Assembly (NCBI GenBank): GCA_023014485.1
Contig: JAJOZX010005802.1
Location: forward strand, 186,001-250,000
DNA length: 64,000 nucleotides
Direction: 5' to 3'
Source of the DNA: Bathynomus jamesi
Lineage: Eukaryota; Arthropoda; Malacostraca; Isopoda; Cirolanidae
The translations under genes and the position numbers were made by a program. A model generated the notes under the pieces. The model worked only from the letters and a program-made list of their open reading frames with translations, was not told the DNA's origin and did not search any database. This document shows, in pieces, positions 44,840 to 56,617 of the stretch (positions within the stretch are counted from its first letter, which is position 1; every line of letters starts with the position of its first letter).

Positions 44840-46020
44840 AAATAGTGATATATAAATATTTGTACACCCACAGAAATATATTTTAGTGAAAAGGGGGGAA
44901 AAAAACTTAAACCCAAGAATTAGATTATCCTTCAAAGGCGCCATCTTTGCACATTTATATAATCCGAAGTAAGGAGTTTACATTCCGTAGATTTGAAAGC
45001 GGGGAAATCCTTTGATTTTCACCGTTTTGCTTAACTTTAAAGGAATTTTCATCCTTAAAATAAGCTTCCTAGTTTCAGCCAAATATTTACTTGTAATATC
45101 ATGGCCTCAATTTTTACAGTATGAGATAACCCAAAAGGTTTTCTTGTTAATCTTCTTCTTTGTTAAGGATTAATTAACAAGATAAAGTTTGGTAAAATAT
45201 TTCCTCTACTTTTTGATAATTTATTTTCGTGTTAACAAATCCGATATTAACTAAGAATGAGAGAGAAATTTTCTGTTCATTTTAGTTCACGACACAGCGC
45301 TTATAAGTGCAACTTAAAATCTATTTTATAATTGGTAAATTTTCTTAAGCAATTTCATAAAAAATATTCAAAACGTTTTTGTGTAGTAAAAATACTAAGT
45401 TTAATGATGATAAACGTGAAATGAAATGAAACTACGAATTCCCTCCTACATCAAACTTAACTGTACGACCCAATGAGTTTATTATATGTATACAACTCTT
45501 GAATTGCACTAATGGAGCAGTCGAGGTGTACAACGAAGTGAAAAGTGCGATGTTGCGGATGTCCATTATAATATAAAATACTGTAGAGTGTATTTACCTT
45601 AACACTTGACATGTACGTTAATTAACTCCTGACGGCCGGTTATTGATAATTGGATGACCCCCTTGGCAGGGTATATTTAGGAAAAAAAAATCTTATAAAT
45701 TGGTAGTACTGTGGCGGGAAATAGCTGGACATCATATGATGTCCGCCGGCCTTCAGGGGTTAAGGTGTGCATAATTGGGGGCGAGATTGTACGTAATGTA
45801 ACCTTATTTATCGTACTTAAGACGTGCGATGACTATTCAGAGGTGACGTACGATGATTCGGAAGTTATATATAGAAGTGGTTAATGCGAACAAGCGGCTG
45901 TACGACCATTCGGAGTGCGACGAATCGCACCTTACACTACAAAAATCTTTCGTTAACGTGCCCGTAAAACTGAAAAAAAAATCTTTATATATAGGTAGGG
46001 CATCAATACCCAATACTCAT
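44840..46020. other. no recognisable gene
   Basis: AT-rich sequence with a slightly GC-richer part near 45620-45930. A short inverted CGTACTTAAG/CGTACG-type sequence recurs there but no element boundary is clear. Confidence 0.4.
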
Positions 46021-46024
46021 ATAT

Positions 46025-46125
46025 ACTCTTAACCCTTTCTGGACGACCAGTACAAATTGGTAATGTTTAAAATACACGCATTCATAACAACCCTACAAAA
46101 AATTCCGGCCTTAAAAAGGGTTAAA
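46025..46125. mobile_element. small ~100-bp MITE-like repeat, copy 2
   Basis: TTAACCCTTTCTGGACGACC at the left and CCTTAAAAAGGGTTAA at the right form inverted ends. The middle block ACACGCATTCATAACAACCC is shared with copies 1 and 3. Confidence 0.78.
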
Positions 46126-46194
46126 ATAGAAACCGAAATCATTAAAACTTTTAGATTTAATAACTTAGACTGTAAAATTTCTCTAATAATAATA

Positions 46195-46860
46195 ACTAGA
46201 GGAGACTCACTGCCCTCTCCCAAACCCTCTCGATCTGTCTTTAATGTTACAACCGGTTAATAGATACCTAATGTGGAATTCCCCCTACAAAAATATACCT
46301 TCGCCATTTTCACTTCTAGCAAAAATAATTTAAAATATTTCTGCTCCTATCTTCGAGTCGTCCAATACTTACTCTTGAAACACGGAGAAATCTTTGGAAC
46401 TCCTCCAGGACAGATGTTCTTGGTCTCTATTTTATTGTTGCAGAGGCGTAGAAGATACTAACTTAAAATCCCCCCCAAATCAGTCTTTTAAATTATTTTT
46501 GATGGAAGCGAAATTATATGAATTTCTGCTCCGCTATCTTGAATCTTATTCTTGTGAAACGATATTTGCAGTGAAATTCCTTCTTTAAAAAATTTTGTCG
46601 AATTTATTCCTCCCCATGCGCCTACCTGCTGGATCTGTCACCAACGTTACATCAGGTTGAAAGATACCAAATGTGAAATCCCCCCCAAAATCAGTCTTTT
46701 TAATTATTTTTGCTAGAAACGAAAATGGTGAATTTCTGCTCCGCTATCTTGAACCCTACTCTTGTTAAACGATATTTTTGGTCAAATTCCTTGTTTAAAA
46801 AATAATTCGTCGAATTTATTTCTGCAGCACCTACATGCTCGATCTTTCCCCAAGGTGAGG
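46195..46860. repeat. ~200-bp tandem repeat, three diverged units
   Basis: ATCCCCCCCAAATCAGTCTT-like blocks at about 46281, 46471 and 46680 and CGATCTGTC...GTTACA blocks at about 46231 and 46631 define a period of 190-210 bp. Mariner copy D lies at its right edge. Confidence 0.75.
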
Positions 46861-46890
46861 AAGTACAATATATATATATATATATATATA

Positions 46891-47794
46891 CAGGGCGTCC
46901 CAAAAAAATGTATACACACTTTAAATAATTATAAAGGCAGTGTTTATTAAAATACATTTCATTTTCAAAATGTAATAGAATCTACAGACATTATTTAATT
47001 GTTTTGTCAACGCCTGTTTTCAAACTGACGTCCGTTCTGGTCCAGGCACTGCTGATAACGCGAAGCAATGGAATCGCAAACATCACGAAACATTTCGTTT
47101 GGTATTTGTGTGCATTCTCGTTCAATGGCTGCTCTCAATTCAGCGACTGGTACAGGTTTTATAGCGTAGACTTTGTCTTTTAAGTATCCCCATAAAAAAA
47201 AGTCTAGTGGTGTGAGGTCTGGTGAACGCGGAGGGTATTCTTCGAAACCCCTTCGTCCAATCCACATCCACATCGTGCCAAGTACCACTCGCAATACTCC
47301 ACTCTTCGGTCCGGATCATCTTCATTAATAGCATGGACTAATCTTGGAATGTAGCTTTTCCATTGACAGCGCTTCAAAATGCGTTGGACAGACGATTCTG
47401 AAATTCCTACCTCACGACTCGCTTGCCGCACAGATTTTCTTGGACTTTGGTGATATGTTTCCAGTACTCTTTCTTGCTTTGTGGGGCTTGTCGATGTCCG
47501 TGGTCTTCCGGAACGCTTCTTGTGGACATTCTGAACAGTTCCATCGGCTAATTCCATCTCTAATTCGAATGATGGTAAGTCGCGTTGGTGGATCTGTTTG
47601 AAACTCCCTCCTAAACTGTCTTTGCACTTCAACTGCGTTTTCACACTTCCAGTAGCATTTTAGAATGAATTTCCTTTGTTCAAAGCTTAGTCTGACTGCC
47701 ATTATTAATTCTAATGGGTTTAACTTGGAAAGAAAGAAACATCAATTGAGCTATCAGTTGTTAAAGTGTGTATACATTTTTTTGGGACGCCCTG
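46891..47794 (-). mobile_element. rosa-like mariner deletion derivative, copy D (904 bp)
   Basis: Same termini and internal junction as copies A, B, C and E. It differs in the HTH region, where a short stretch is altered (LELADGTVQ replacing KFEADGTVQ with an indel), giving frames 47204-47644 and 47412-47702. It stands head to head with copy E across a 19-bp spacer. Confidence 0.93.
47204..47702 (-). pseudogene. broken transposase DNA-binding region of copy D
   Basis: [20 protein letters not shown] opens at 47702. After a two-base loss near 47555 the rest ([19 protein letters not shown] to [11 protein letters not shown]) lies in another frame. The C-terminal SPDLTPLDF piece is at 47007-47294. 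Confidence 0.85.
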
Positions 47795-47813
47795 TATATA
47801 TACAGTATATATA

Positions 47814-48719
47814 CAGGGCGTCCCCAAAAAATGTATACACACTTTAACAGCTGATAGCTCAATTGATGTTTCTTTCTTTCCAAGTTAAACCCATTAGAAT
47901 TAATAATGGCAGTCAGACTAAGCTTTGAACAAAGGAAATTCATTCTAAAATGCTACTGGAAGTGTGAAAACGCAGTTGAAGTGCAAAGACAGTTTATGAG
48001 GGAGTTTCAAACAGATCCACCAACGCGACTTACCATCACTCGAATTAGAGATAAGTTTGAAGCTGATGGAACTGTTCAGAATGTCCACAAGAAGCGTTCC
48101 GGAAGACCACGGACATCGACAAGCCCCACAAAGCAAGAAAGAGTACTGGAAACGTATCACCAAAGTCCAAGAAAATCTGTGCGGCAAGCGAGTCGTGAGG
48201 TAGGAATTTCAGAATCGTCTGTCCAACGCATTTTGAAGCGCTGTCAATGGAAAAGTTACATTCCAAGATTAGTCCATGCTATTAATGAAGATGATCCGGA
48301 CCGAAGAGTGGAGTATTGCGAGTGGTACTTGGCACGATGTGGATGTGGATTGGACGAAGGGGTTTCGTAGAATACCCTCCGCGTTCACCAGACCTCACAC
48401 CACTAGACTTTTTTTTATGGGGATACTTAAAAGACAAAGTCTACGCTATAAAACCTGCAACAGTCGCTGAATTGAGAGCAGCCATTGAACGAGAATGCAC
48501 ACAAATACCAAACGAAATGTTTCGTGATGTTTGCGATTCCATTGCTTCGCGTTATCAGCAGTGCCTGGACCAGAACGGACGTCAGTTTGAAAACAGGCGT
48601 TGACAAAACAATTAAATAATGTCTGTAGATTCTATTACATTTTGAAAATGAAATGTATTTTAATAAACACTGCCTTTATAATTATTTAAAGTGTGTATAC
48701 ATTTTTTTGGGACGCCCTG
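47814..48719 (+). mobile_element. rosa-like mariner deletion derivative, copy E (906 bp)
   Basis: Same length as A and B, plus strand. The left terminus reads CAGGGCGTCCCCAAAAAATG. TA at both sides. Only TATATATACAGTATATATA separates it from copy D. Confidence 0.94.
47906..48370 (+). pseudogene. transposase DNA-binding domain of copy E (154 aa)
   Basis: Identical to copies A and B except an Arg-to-Met change in the first HTH (QRQFMREF for QRQFRREF). The catalytic core is missing. The C-terminal piece is at 48316-48603 in another frame. Confidence 0.88.
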
Positions 48720-49150
48720 TATATATATATATATATGACCTACCAAGTTTTATGATGATCCATTGATCCAATGAAAAGGTAACCTAATGTAAATAATTTT
48801 AATTACAACTGATACTAATAATAGTATCCAAAATATGAGATAATAGTAAGAGTTTCTGATAAAAACAGATTTTAAACATTCTTTAAAGGTTCGCGAACAA
48901 ATTTTTACCGAGATCATAGAATGACCTATGGTCATAAAAGGAACAAATCATCTGTTTAAATTCCCGAACCAAGTATGGTCGTAATGGAATCTAAGGCGCT
49001 CCCGCAGTGTGTGTGTGTGTGTGTGTGTATATATTATATATTATATATATTATATATATATAATATAGTGTGTGTGTGTTAGATTAGGTTAAGTTAGGTT
49101 AACTTAACTTAATCGTAAGTTAGATTACGACCAACCAAACCAGCGTCACC
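48720..49150. other. no gene; (TG)/(TA) tract and TTAGG-like repeat
   Basis: TG/TA tract at 49006-49078, followed by AGATTAGGTTAAGTTAGGTT and inverted CTTAACTTAA near 49080-49115. Confidence 0.5.
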
Positions 49151-49154
49151 CTAT

Positions 49155-49900
49155 TTGAAAATCAAATACTGCATTTCAGGAATAAACATCCTTCCTACAG
49201 TTAAACATGGTGGTGGTAGTTTGTTTCTTTGGGGATGCATCAGTGCTTCTGGCCCAGGAAAGCTTGCTATCATGAAGGGAATCTCGAATTTGAAGAAATA
49301 TCAGGATATTTTAGAAGAAAATGTATTGCTTTCAGTTCGGGAGCTGCGAATGGGTCGCAATTGGGTATTCCAACAAGATAATAATCCAAAACATAAAAGT
49401 AAGAGTACCATGAAATGGTTTCAACGAAAGAATTTAAAACTTCTCGAGTGACCCAGTCAAAGCCCAGCAGTGGTGAGCAAAAAGTAATCGATTACAAATA
49501 AAAATAACTTATGTCTGAAAAGTAACAAAGTATAAAGTAGAAATTACTTCTCTCGATTAATTATATTATAATTAATCCATAGAAGTAATTTCTACTTTAT
49601 ACTTTTACTGTAGTTACTTTTCAGACACCAGTAATTTTTATTTGTAATCGATTACTTTTTGGGGCCACCACTGAAGCCCAGATCTCGATTTAATCGAAAA
49701 TTTATGGTCTGATTTGAGAAAAAGTTGTCGGCAAGAGAAACTCTTCGAATCTGAATGAATTTGAACAATTTTCTTCAGAAGAATGGGATAAAATTTCTAC
49801 TGAAAGATGTCAAAACCTTGTAAAAAAAAATATTAAAAAAATACCCAAAACGAATCATTGAAGTCATTCAAGCGAAAGGTGGACACACAAAGTATTAAAT
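49155..49900 (+). pseudogene. Tc1-like (DD34E) transposase 3' half, split by a hAT MITE
   Basis: The frame has LPTVKHGGGSLFLWGCISAS, FQQDNNPKHKSKS and KNLKLLE then a TGA. After a 206-bp MITE plus target duplication it continues PSQSPDLDLIENLW in the same reading order. Joined, 34 residues separate the aspartate of QQD and the glutamate of LIEN, the DD34E of Tc1. Later frames give IIEVIQAKGGHTKY near 49860-49895. The HTH half is absent. A possible right terminus (GGACGAATACTTATGTACGC) ends near 50127. Confidence 0.88.
49468..49673. mobile_element. palindromic hAT MITE (206 bp) inside the Tc1 gene
   Basis: Ends CAGTGGTGAGCAAAAAGTAA and the inverted CAGTGGTGGCCCCAAAAAGT. AAGCCCAG is duplicated at 49460-49467 and 49674-49681. 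Inverted similarity covers most of its length (TCGATTACAAATAAAAAT, TAAAGTAGAAATTACTTCT). Confidence 0.95.
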
Positions 49901-50307
49901 AATTTTGTAAGTAAATGTACGAAAACTTTTGCATTTTTTAACTTTATTATTTTCCAGAAAATCTTTGATGTTTTACATTATATTTTCGAGTTAAATTAAT
50001 TTTTCAATTTGTTAAATTTTTCCAGACAAACGATAAACTTCTCATGACTATCCTATACGTGGTACAAAATATAAGGATGAATATAACTAAAATATTTATC
50101 TGGACGAATACTTATGTACGCCACTTATATATATAATATATATATATATATATAAAGTGAAAAGGTCGTAAGTTACCCTTGAAAAATGAGAGGAGCAATT
50201 TATTATCAATTTTCAAGGTCCAAAAAGGATTTTTATCCCATCGGGCAAAAAGCTCCTGATTAAATTTTGTCTACATCCACAGATTAAATGGATTGAAAAA
50301 AAAATTA

Positions 50308-50311
<4 letters not shown>

Positions 50312-50343
<32 letters not shown>

Positions 50344-51140
50344 TGTTAAATCTTTTATTTGGAAAGAGAGTTGAAAAGGTATTGTCGTTTGAAGTGTTGA
50401 CTTTCTGCTAAAACAAATTTTTATGTTATGTTAACAAATATTTATCATACTTTTCAACTATTAATTTATTTTAAAATAAATATTTTCTCTAAAATATTAT
50501 TGGCAAATTTTTACGTTGTTTAAGAAATAACGTCAACAGCAAAAGTCTCGAGTTGAATAATTTATGTACAGGGTGGCGCAAAAGTCGCGCATCATAGGAA
50601 TTTTCAGTGTTGGCTATAATATTTTTTTCTTTTGGGTAGGGGATGACTACGAAATTAACAATAGACGAGAGGGTGAGCAGCTTCGTTTTAATGTATGGAA
50701 TACCAGGTACTACAAATCGATGAATCGGTACAGAATTTAAATTCTGTCCCGATTCATCAATTTGTTGTACCTTGTAAAACCAAGCTCACCCTCTCGTCTA
50801 TTGTTAATTTCGCAGCCATCCCCTACCCAAAACAAAAAAATAATACAGTCAACACTGAAAATTCCTATGATGCGCGACTTTTGCGCCACCCTGTACATAA
50901 ATTCAACTCGAGACTTTTGCTGTTGACGTTATTTCTTAAACAAAGGAAAAATGTGCCAATAATATTTTAGAGAAAATATTTATTTTAAAATAAAGTAATA
51001 GTTGAAAAGTATGATAAATATTGTTAACATAACATAAAAATTTGTTTTAGCATAAAGTCAACACTTCAAACGACAATACCTTTTCAACTCTTTCCAAATA
51101 AAAGATTTAACACGCATATATATATATATATATATATATA
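50312..51140. repeat. ~780-bp palindrome (R) flanked by (TA)n on both sides
   Basis: Left (50341-50568) and right (50894-51116) arms are inverted copies with scattered differences, from GCGTGTTAAATCTTTTATTT through CAACAGCAAAAGTCTCGAG to ATTTATG. TA arrays lie outside both arms. Without the central element the junction would read TTTATGTACATAAA, a palindrome with TA at its exact dyad. Confidence 0.95.
50569..50893. mobile_element. mariner-like foldback MITE Q at the dyad of palindrome R
   Basis: Inverted ends CAGGGTGGCGCAAAAGTCGC continue for most of the 325 bp. TA is duplicated at both sides. Both arms contain the start of a transposase (MTTKLTIDERVSSFVLMYG on the plus strand, with ACAATAGACGAGAGGGTGAG mirrored), so the element consists of two inverted 5' ends. 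Confidence 0.93.
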
Positions 51141-51462
51141 GGGTGTCCCGTCTCATAAGGAAAATTTATTTTAAATTAAATTTACAAAAGTAATACATTA
51201 AAACTAAAACAAATGTTCAAATTGATATCTTGTTTTGGGACTTCTTTTTTTGTTGCAGGTAGAATAACACGCAATGGCTAATATGGAAGCGAGTTACACT
51301 CGTGAGGAAAAGGCTACCAGAGGCCTTTTCCTCAGGCAAAGAAAAAAAAAGGTCCTAAAAGAAGACATCAATTTGAACATTTGTTTTAGTTTTAATGTAT
51401 TACTTTTGTAAATTTAATTTAAAATAAATTTTCCTGTGAGACAGGACTTATGAGACAGCCTG
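51141..51462. mobile_element. MITE family P, copy 2, foldback form (322 bp)
   Basis: Both ends contain AATTTATTTTAAATTAAATT and ACAAAAGTAATACATTAAAA as inverted arms of over 100 bp. In copy 1 (44590-44836) that sequence is only at the right end. The interior inverts around AGAGGCCTTTTCCTC. Confidence 0.9.
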
Positions 51463-51699
51463 TAGTTGACAATTTATGAAGTGCATCAAAACTGTCTATT
51501 TCAATATGGGGTAACTACCCATTGTGATCCAAAATATGTTATACATATAATGTGAGTAATAAGACCAGTCTGAAAAACTTGGCTTTCGTTTTTTTGGGGG
51601 AGGGGGGGGGGAGGGATCTGAAGGTTATACAATTTTTGTAAGGGTAAACTTCTAATATAGATTCGTTTTTGAAGGATATTTTATCTATAAATTATGTTA

Positions 51700-51805
51700 T
51701 TTTTAACCATTTAACGCCGGAATTCTTTGCTTTGTAGGGTTAAGTTATGAATGCGTGTATTTGAAAGGTTACCAATATGTAGTGGTCGTCCTTTTAAGGT
51801 TAAAA
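51700..51805. mobile_element. small ~100-bp MITE-like repeat, copy 3 (inverted)
   Basis: TTTTTAACCATTTAACGCCG and the inverted CTTTTAAGGTTAAAA ends bound GTTATGAATGCGTGTATTTG, matching copies 1 and 2. Confidence 0.78.
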
Positions 51806-51987
51806 TACAAATGTAAATATAGTGAAAAAGAATATAAAAGAATTTGTTACTTTAACTAAATTTATTTTGTTCAAACTAGTACTAGTAGTATGTGTGAGAT
51901 TTAGCAAATTAATACCCTGTACAGATAAACCCTGAAAAATTTATGTACATTGAATGGGAAGCAAAGGTTTTCTGTTAAATACCCAAC

Positions 51988-52165
51988 GTCCGTATTTCAG
52001 TGGGTATAACACCCTATTAGAGAAGTGAAGATACCGCGGTCGTGCGTTCGAAATCTCGATGACGCTGGTACGGGAGTTAGAGGAGTGGGTCTCATTAGTT
52101 GGCCTGAGCGGTGTTCCAGTTTCTGCCCCTCATGACGGATGATTATTATTATTATTATTATTATA
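51988..52165 (+). mobile_element. tRNA-derived SINE with (ATT)n tail
   Basis: A-box-like TATTTCAGTGGGTATAACAC and B-box-like GTCGTGCGTTCGAAATC are followed by a ~90-bp body and seven ATT units. The tail type matches the LINE tail at 11899-11949, so the two could share a retrotransposition machinery. Confidence 0.75.
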
Positions 52166-52404
52166 AATTAAATTAAAATTATTTTGCTAAAATAATTAAT
52201 GTCAATCTATTTAATATGGCGTTCTGACACACACAAACCACACTTGACCTTAATTTAAGCTAACATCATTCGTGTTTGTCAAGGAATAAGTTAACCAAAA
52301 TTGGACTAAATAGACGTAAGGCAATCTCGCTGAAATGTAAATTAAAGTATGTTTTAAATGACTAAAAAGTCCGTTTTTAACTAAAATTTTAATTTTATTT
52401 ATTT

Positions 52405-52436
<32 letters not shown>

Positions 52437-52596
52437 CGATGATAAAGTAAATTATACATATAAAAACAGACATATATAATATAAATAGATAGACAGATAA
52501 CAGATATAGATATAAATAAAACTTACCTCCAAATATCTCCAAGTCTATATGTAATTATGTATATATATACACACAATTTGATCCAATTATTGTTTC

Positions 52597-52654
<58 letters not shown>

Positions 52655-53281
52655 GCAGAATTCCAAAAACTACCCAAACCAGATTGGATTGTCACTTATC
52701 GGATAATTATATATATATTGTAAACAATTGGAATTGAAAATGTTTTATCATTTTCTAGTTGGGGCACTCTAGAGAAATTTGGGAGACGATTGTACCATTC
52801 CGTTTGCTAGAATGAGTCTGAAGAAATGATAGAATATATTTAGATAGATAGGATTGTCATAATATTATCTTAATCCATAATAATACTAATATTTATTCGC
52901 TGAAATTTGCTATTTTTAAAGTTCGTTCCTTGAAATTTATATTTTTATTATTTTTTTTATGTAAAATATATATATATATATACACATATATATATAATAT
53001 ATATAATATATATATATTCTAAAAAAAAATTCAGCTTTAAACGTCGCTAAACCTCTCGCGACCAATGTACGGCAGAGACTAACTTTCTGGGCAAATTTCT
53101 GCTTGTATTTCGCGTCATGGATTTGTACGCATGCGCAGAACTGTACTTTAAAAAAAAAAAAAAAAAAAAAATATGTCAAGAGACCACCAGTATAAAGAAA
53201 TTCGTTTCGAGGTGATTTCTAAAGAGAATTTGGGAGGTGAGGTGTCTATTTATTTTTTACCTGAACATTTTTCAAAATTCA

Positions 53282-53326
<45 letters not shown>

Positions 53327-53338
53327 TATAATATATGA
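52166..53338. other. no recognisable gene; several microsatellites
   Basis: (TA)n at 52408-52433 and 52960-53015, (TG)n at 52598-52647, a poly-A run at 53149-53170 and (TA)n at 53286-53336. Sequence between is AT-rich. Confidence 0.6.
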
Positions 53339-53559
53339 GTGTGTGTGTGTGTGTGTCGAACAGTGATCTCTCTCATCGCACGAAGGTCAGGCTCGTGCTC
53401 TGTCTCTGCAGTTTGCTTGGTTGGTGAAGGAAAGAGTTACTTTCTTGAGATCATCTCGCATAACCAGGTACACCCGACTCATTATCCTGAGCTGAGTTGG
53501 ATGGGGATGGGGGACCAGACTCATTATCCGACTCCATTATCCATTATACCCCATTATCC

Positions 53560-55100
53560 TGAGCTAGGTCTGTATCTTCTTTTGAACGCGTCCACATGAA
53601 CACCAGTTGTATTTTTTATTTCTTTGGGTAGCTGGTTAAATAGTGTTGGCCCTCTGACGACAAAACTATTTTACTTCAGGGTTGAGAATGTTCCTCGTCT
53701 AGCTGCTGTTAGTTTAGAACTACTGTAGCTTCTGTCGTTCTTTTCCATTGTTGTTTGGATGGTTCTGCTTGAGGTTAGGACTAGTTTCTCAATTACTTTC
53801 CCTGTATAAATTATGGCGTATAAATTATGGCGTACCTCTCTCCTTCTTTGTAACAAATGTAGAATTAATTCACGTAATCTTCACAAGTCACTTAATTCTT
53901 TGCATCCAATGATTTTGGCTGTGGAGTTTCTCCGAGTTCATTCTAACTGATTAATTTCTTCATTTTTATATTTAAGGGCGCCGAGACTGAACAATATTCC
54001 AGTTTTTGGTATGATCATTGATCTCAGCGAGGGAATTATTACATTCCTTTACAGATTATTACATTCCTTTCAAGTTTATGTAATGCCATTCCACAAGGAC
54101 GAGTTGTGGAATCGCTACATTTTGAACATATTTTGACATCGTGTAAATTTCTCATGTTTGATAAGATATTAAATAAATACTTTACATCTCGAAACATTTT
54201 TTTACGTCTTGAAACACTTTTTTTACATCTTGAAACACTTTTTTTACATTTTATATACAATTGTAATGGTCAGATGAATAAAAAATTACAGGATATATTG
54301 CATCATAATCATTATTGTTTTCAAGTGGAACAATAATATTATAATGTTCTCTTCACTGTAATAGGCCCGATCCTCCTCATCGAATCCATGTTGGTACATA
54401 TTTAATCTTGTGCCTCTAAAAAAAGTCTTATATTTTTCTCCAAGTATTTTTTAAAAAAATTTCGTAAGATGAAATGTCAGTGACTCTGGTCTGTTATAGT
54501 TCTTTGCTCAAGATCTTGCCCCTCCCCTCCTTTATATATCGGAACAACCTTTACTTCGCTCTCTTTAGGATGTCCGGTATTTATTTTTGTATGTAGAGAG
54601 CCTCATATCCAATACAGAGGCGTAGGTATGTCAGTCTTGCATATTTTTTTTATCAATATAGTGTGCTATTTATTCCATAATTCGTGCTCTATCGTCTGAT
54701 ATAAAATCGAAGACCGTTAAATTCTCACCTTGTGATTCTTCATCCAAAAAGGAATTGGTGTATTTTATTGTTTTTGAGATACTGAAAACCGATTCATACA
54801 GGGAGAACCGAATATTTCAAATATTTCTTTTAGATCATCGATTAATGCATTCTGTAATTTTTTTTTTTCCTTTTCGCAAAAGCGATAGAAATACTTTGGA
54901 TTTTCTTTGATCGTGTATACAATATTTTTTCCTCTTCTTTCTTCAAATGTTTTTAAATTAGATTTTGTTGGTCGTGGTCGGTCAATACTCTTCAGTTTTA
55001 CAGCGATCACTTTTCTGGTATTATTGTTGTTGTTGTTTTTATTGTCTTCTTTGCAATTCTTTAATTTTGCAACCGATTTCTTTTTCCAATTCAATTTTCT
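53560..55100 (-). pseudogene. decayed CR1/jockey-like LINE
   Basis: Minus strand in LINE order: TIKENPKYFYRFCEKEKKK (endonuclease-RT linker) near 54900; degraded RT motifs LTFHLTKFFKKYLEKNI and FLEAQD-ICTN near 54480-54400; then the C-terminal LQRRREVRHNLYAIIYTGKV, FVVRGPTLFNQLPKEIKN and HVDAFKRRYR to about 53570. The RT active site is not found, having been replaced by 54000-54350. Its 5' side abuts a 5S SINE. Confidence 0.75.
54185..54250. repeat. 21-bp tandem repeat, three units
   Basis: CGTCTTGAAACACTTTTTTT repeated with small changes. Lies within the LINE remnant. Confidence 0.85.
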
Positions 55101-55135
55101 TTGTCAAATTTTTTATTTCATCTTGTTCGTTACTA

Positions 55136-55345
55136 GGCCTACGTCGTGGCTAGTGTCGTATCACCGCTTTCCATCGATCTTCAGCAAAGTTAAGCGACAT
55201 TGGGTTTTGGTAGTAGTTGGATGGGGGACCGTACTCTGTGTCCAAATTATGTAACGACCCGTGGTCACTCGGATCCCGCATAAAGCCGTAGGTCCCCTCC
55301 GTCATATGACCGAAGATGTTGCGAAGGATTTTAAACAACCCCCAT
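55136..55345 (+). mobile_element. 5S rRNA-derived SINE, copy 2
   Basis: The head reads GCCTACGTCGTGGCTAGTGT, CCATCGATCTTCAGCAAAGT, TAAGCGACATTGGG and TAGTTGGATGGGGGACCG, following 5S rRNA from its 5' end through the internal promoter. The body (GTGGTCACTCGGATCCCGC, GTAGGTCCCCTCCGTCATAT, GATGTTGCGAAGG) matches copy 1. No terminator-like T run closes a 5S gene here. Confidence 0.87.
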
Positions 55346-56610
55346 CAAACATCTGCTCATTACCGTTACATATGTTTCCGAAATTTTCTTAGGATAACGG
55401 CATCTCTTCCGTTATCTTCAAAGATGCTCCTCCTGTCCATTATGCTGTGCGTGATTCCCAATTTGTGACATTGAAGTTTAGGTTAAAAATCTCATTATTT
55501 CTCTGTAAGTATATAACAAATAACAGAATATATTACACAAATTATATTTAATAGTTATATTAAATAAAGTAATATTAAATAGTTATTATACAATATTAAA
55601 TAGTTTAAGAAAGAATACAATAAATGAGGTGTACATCAAATCCATATTGGTTTACAAAATATTGACATCTATGTTTGATTTTGCATTTTGTGGCAAGTAG
55701 TCTCTAATCAAAGCATTCTTATCTGAATATGCCGTAGGGAACCGTGAGAGCTTTTCAGGCAAAATCTTTAAAATTCTTTGTTTTTACAATAAAAGAATGA
55801 GAACATAAATAGAAATAATGGAAAATAAAATAATATCCATTTAATAAAATTTGGTGTTAAAAACGAAATTGAGATAAGTTTCGAAATAATAGAAAAATAA
55901 ATGTTAAAAATATTACATGATTATAATAACAAAAAGAAATTACTTTATATTCTTACAAATGAAACATGAACTAATTTTAAATAATGGTAATGTGGATAAA
56001 TGAGGTACATTATATATATACGCCGTAATATAATGGAAACTTCCAAAACATAATTTATGTAACCCGCGATTGCACCTGATTTAAGACTGTAAGTTTTACA
56101 TATACTACAGCCAACATAATTTTAGGAAACGATGTGATTTTTGTTTTGTAACATTTACAAGTGGCTTAGTAAAGGTCAAATTAAACACTCGCACTGATGA
56201 GATTACAGAAGAAAATAGCATTATTATAATAATTTATTTAAGCCAAATCGATTTTTAAATCACTGGCAATAACGCAATTATTGCTGATGTGATTAAAAGT
56301 TAGTTTTATCTATCTTACTAATATTTGTGACGGTCGAACTGCCTGCGAACTTTGTTACTTATGGCCGGCCAAACCACTGCGATTTGGATGAGACTTGGGA
56401 GATAAGGGTAAGTGAGGCCGGGGAAGAACGTAGGGTATATGGCGTCGGCCTCCGAGGTCATCTGAGGCCGCTGGAGGCCTCTTCGTCATAAAATGGGCGA
56501 AGCTCTAACGCATGCTTTTCACGCGATGCATTTACGATTCAGCAAATAAAATTTTAACTTTTTTAATTAGACAAAAATTTGAATCGGTAAAAATCTCCAT
56601 ATATATATTT
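55346..56610. other. no recognisable gene; local GC-rich patch 56330-56530
   Basis: Mostly AT-rich. The patch near 56360-56520 (ATGGCCGGCCAAACC, GAGGCCGCTGGAGGCCTC) stands out in composition but has no identifiable family or frame. Confidence 0.4.
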
Positions 56611-56617
56611 ATATACA

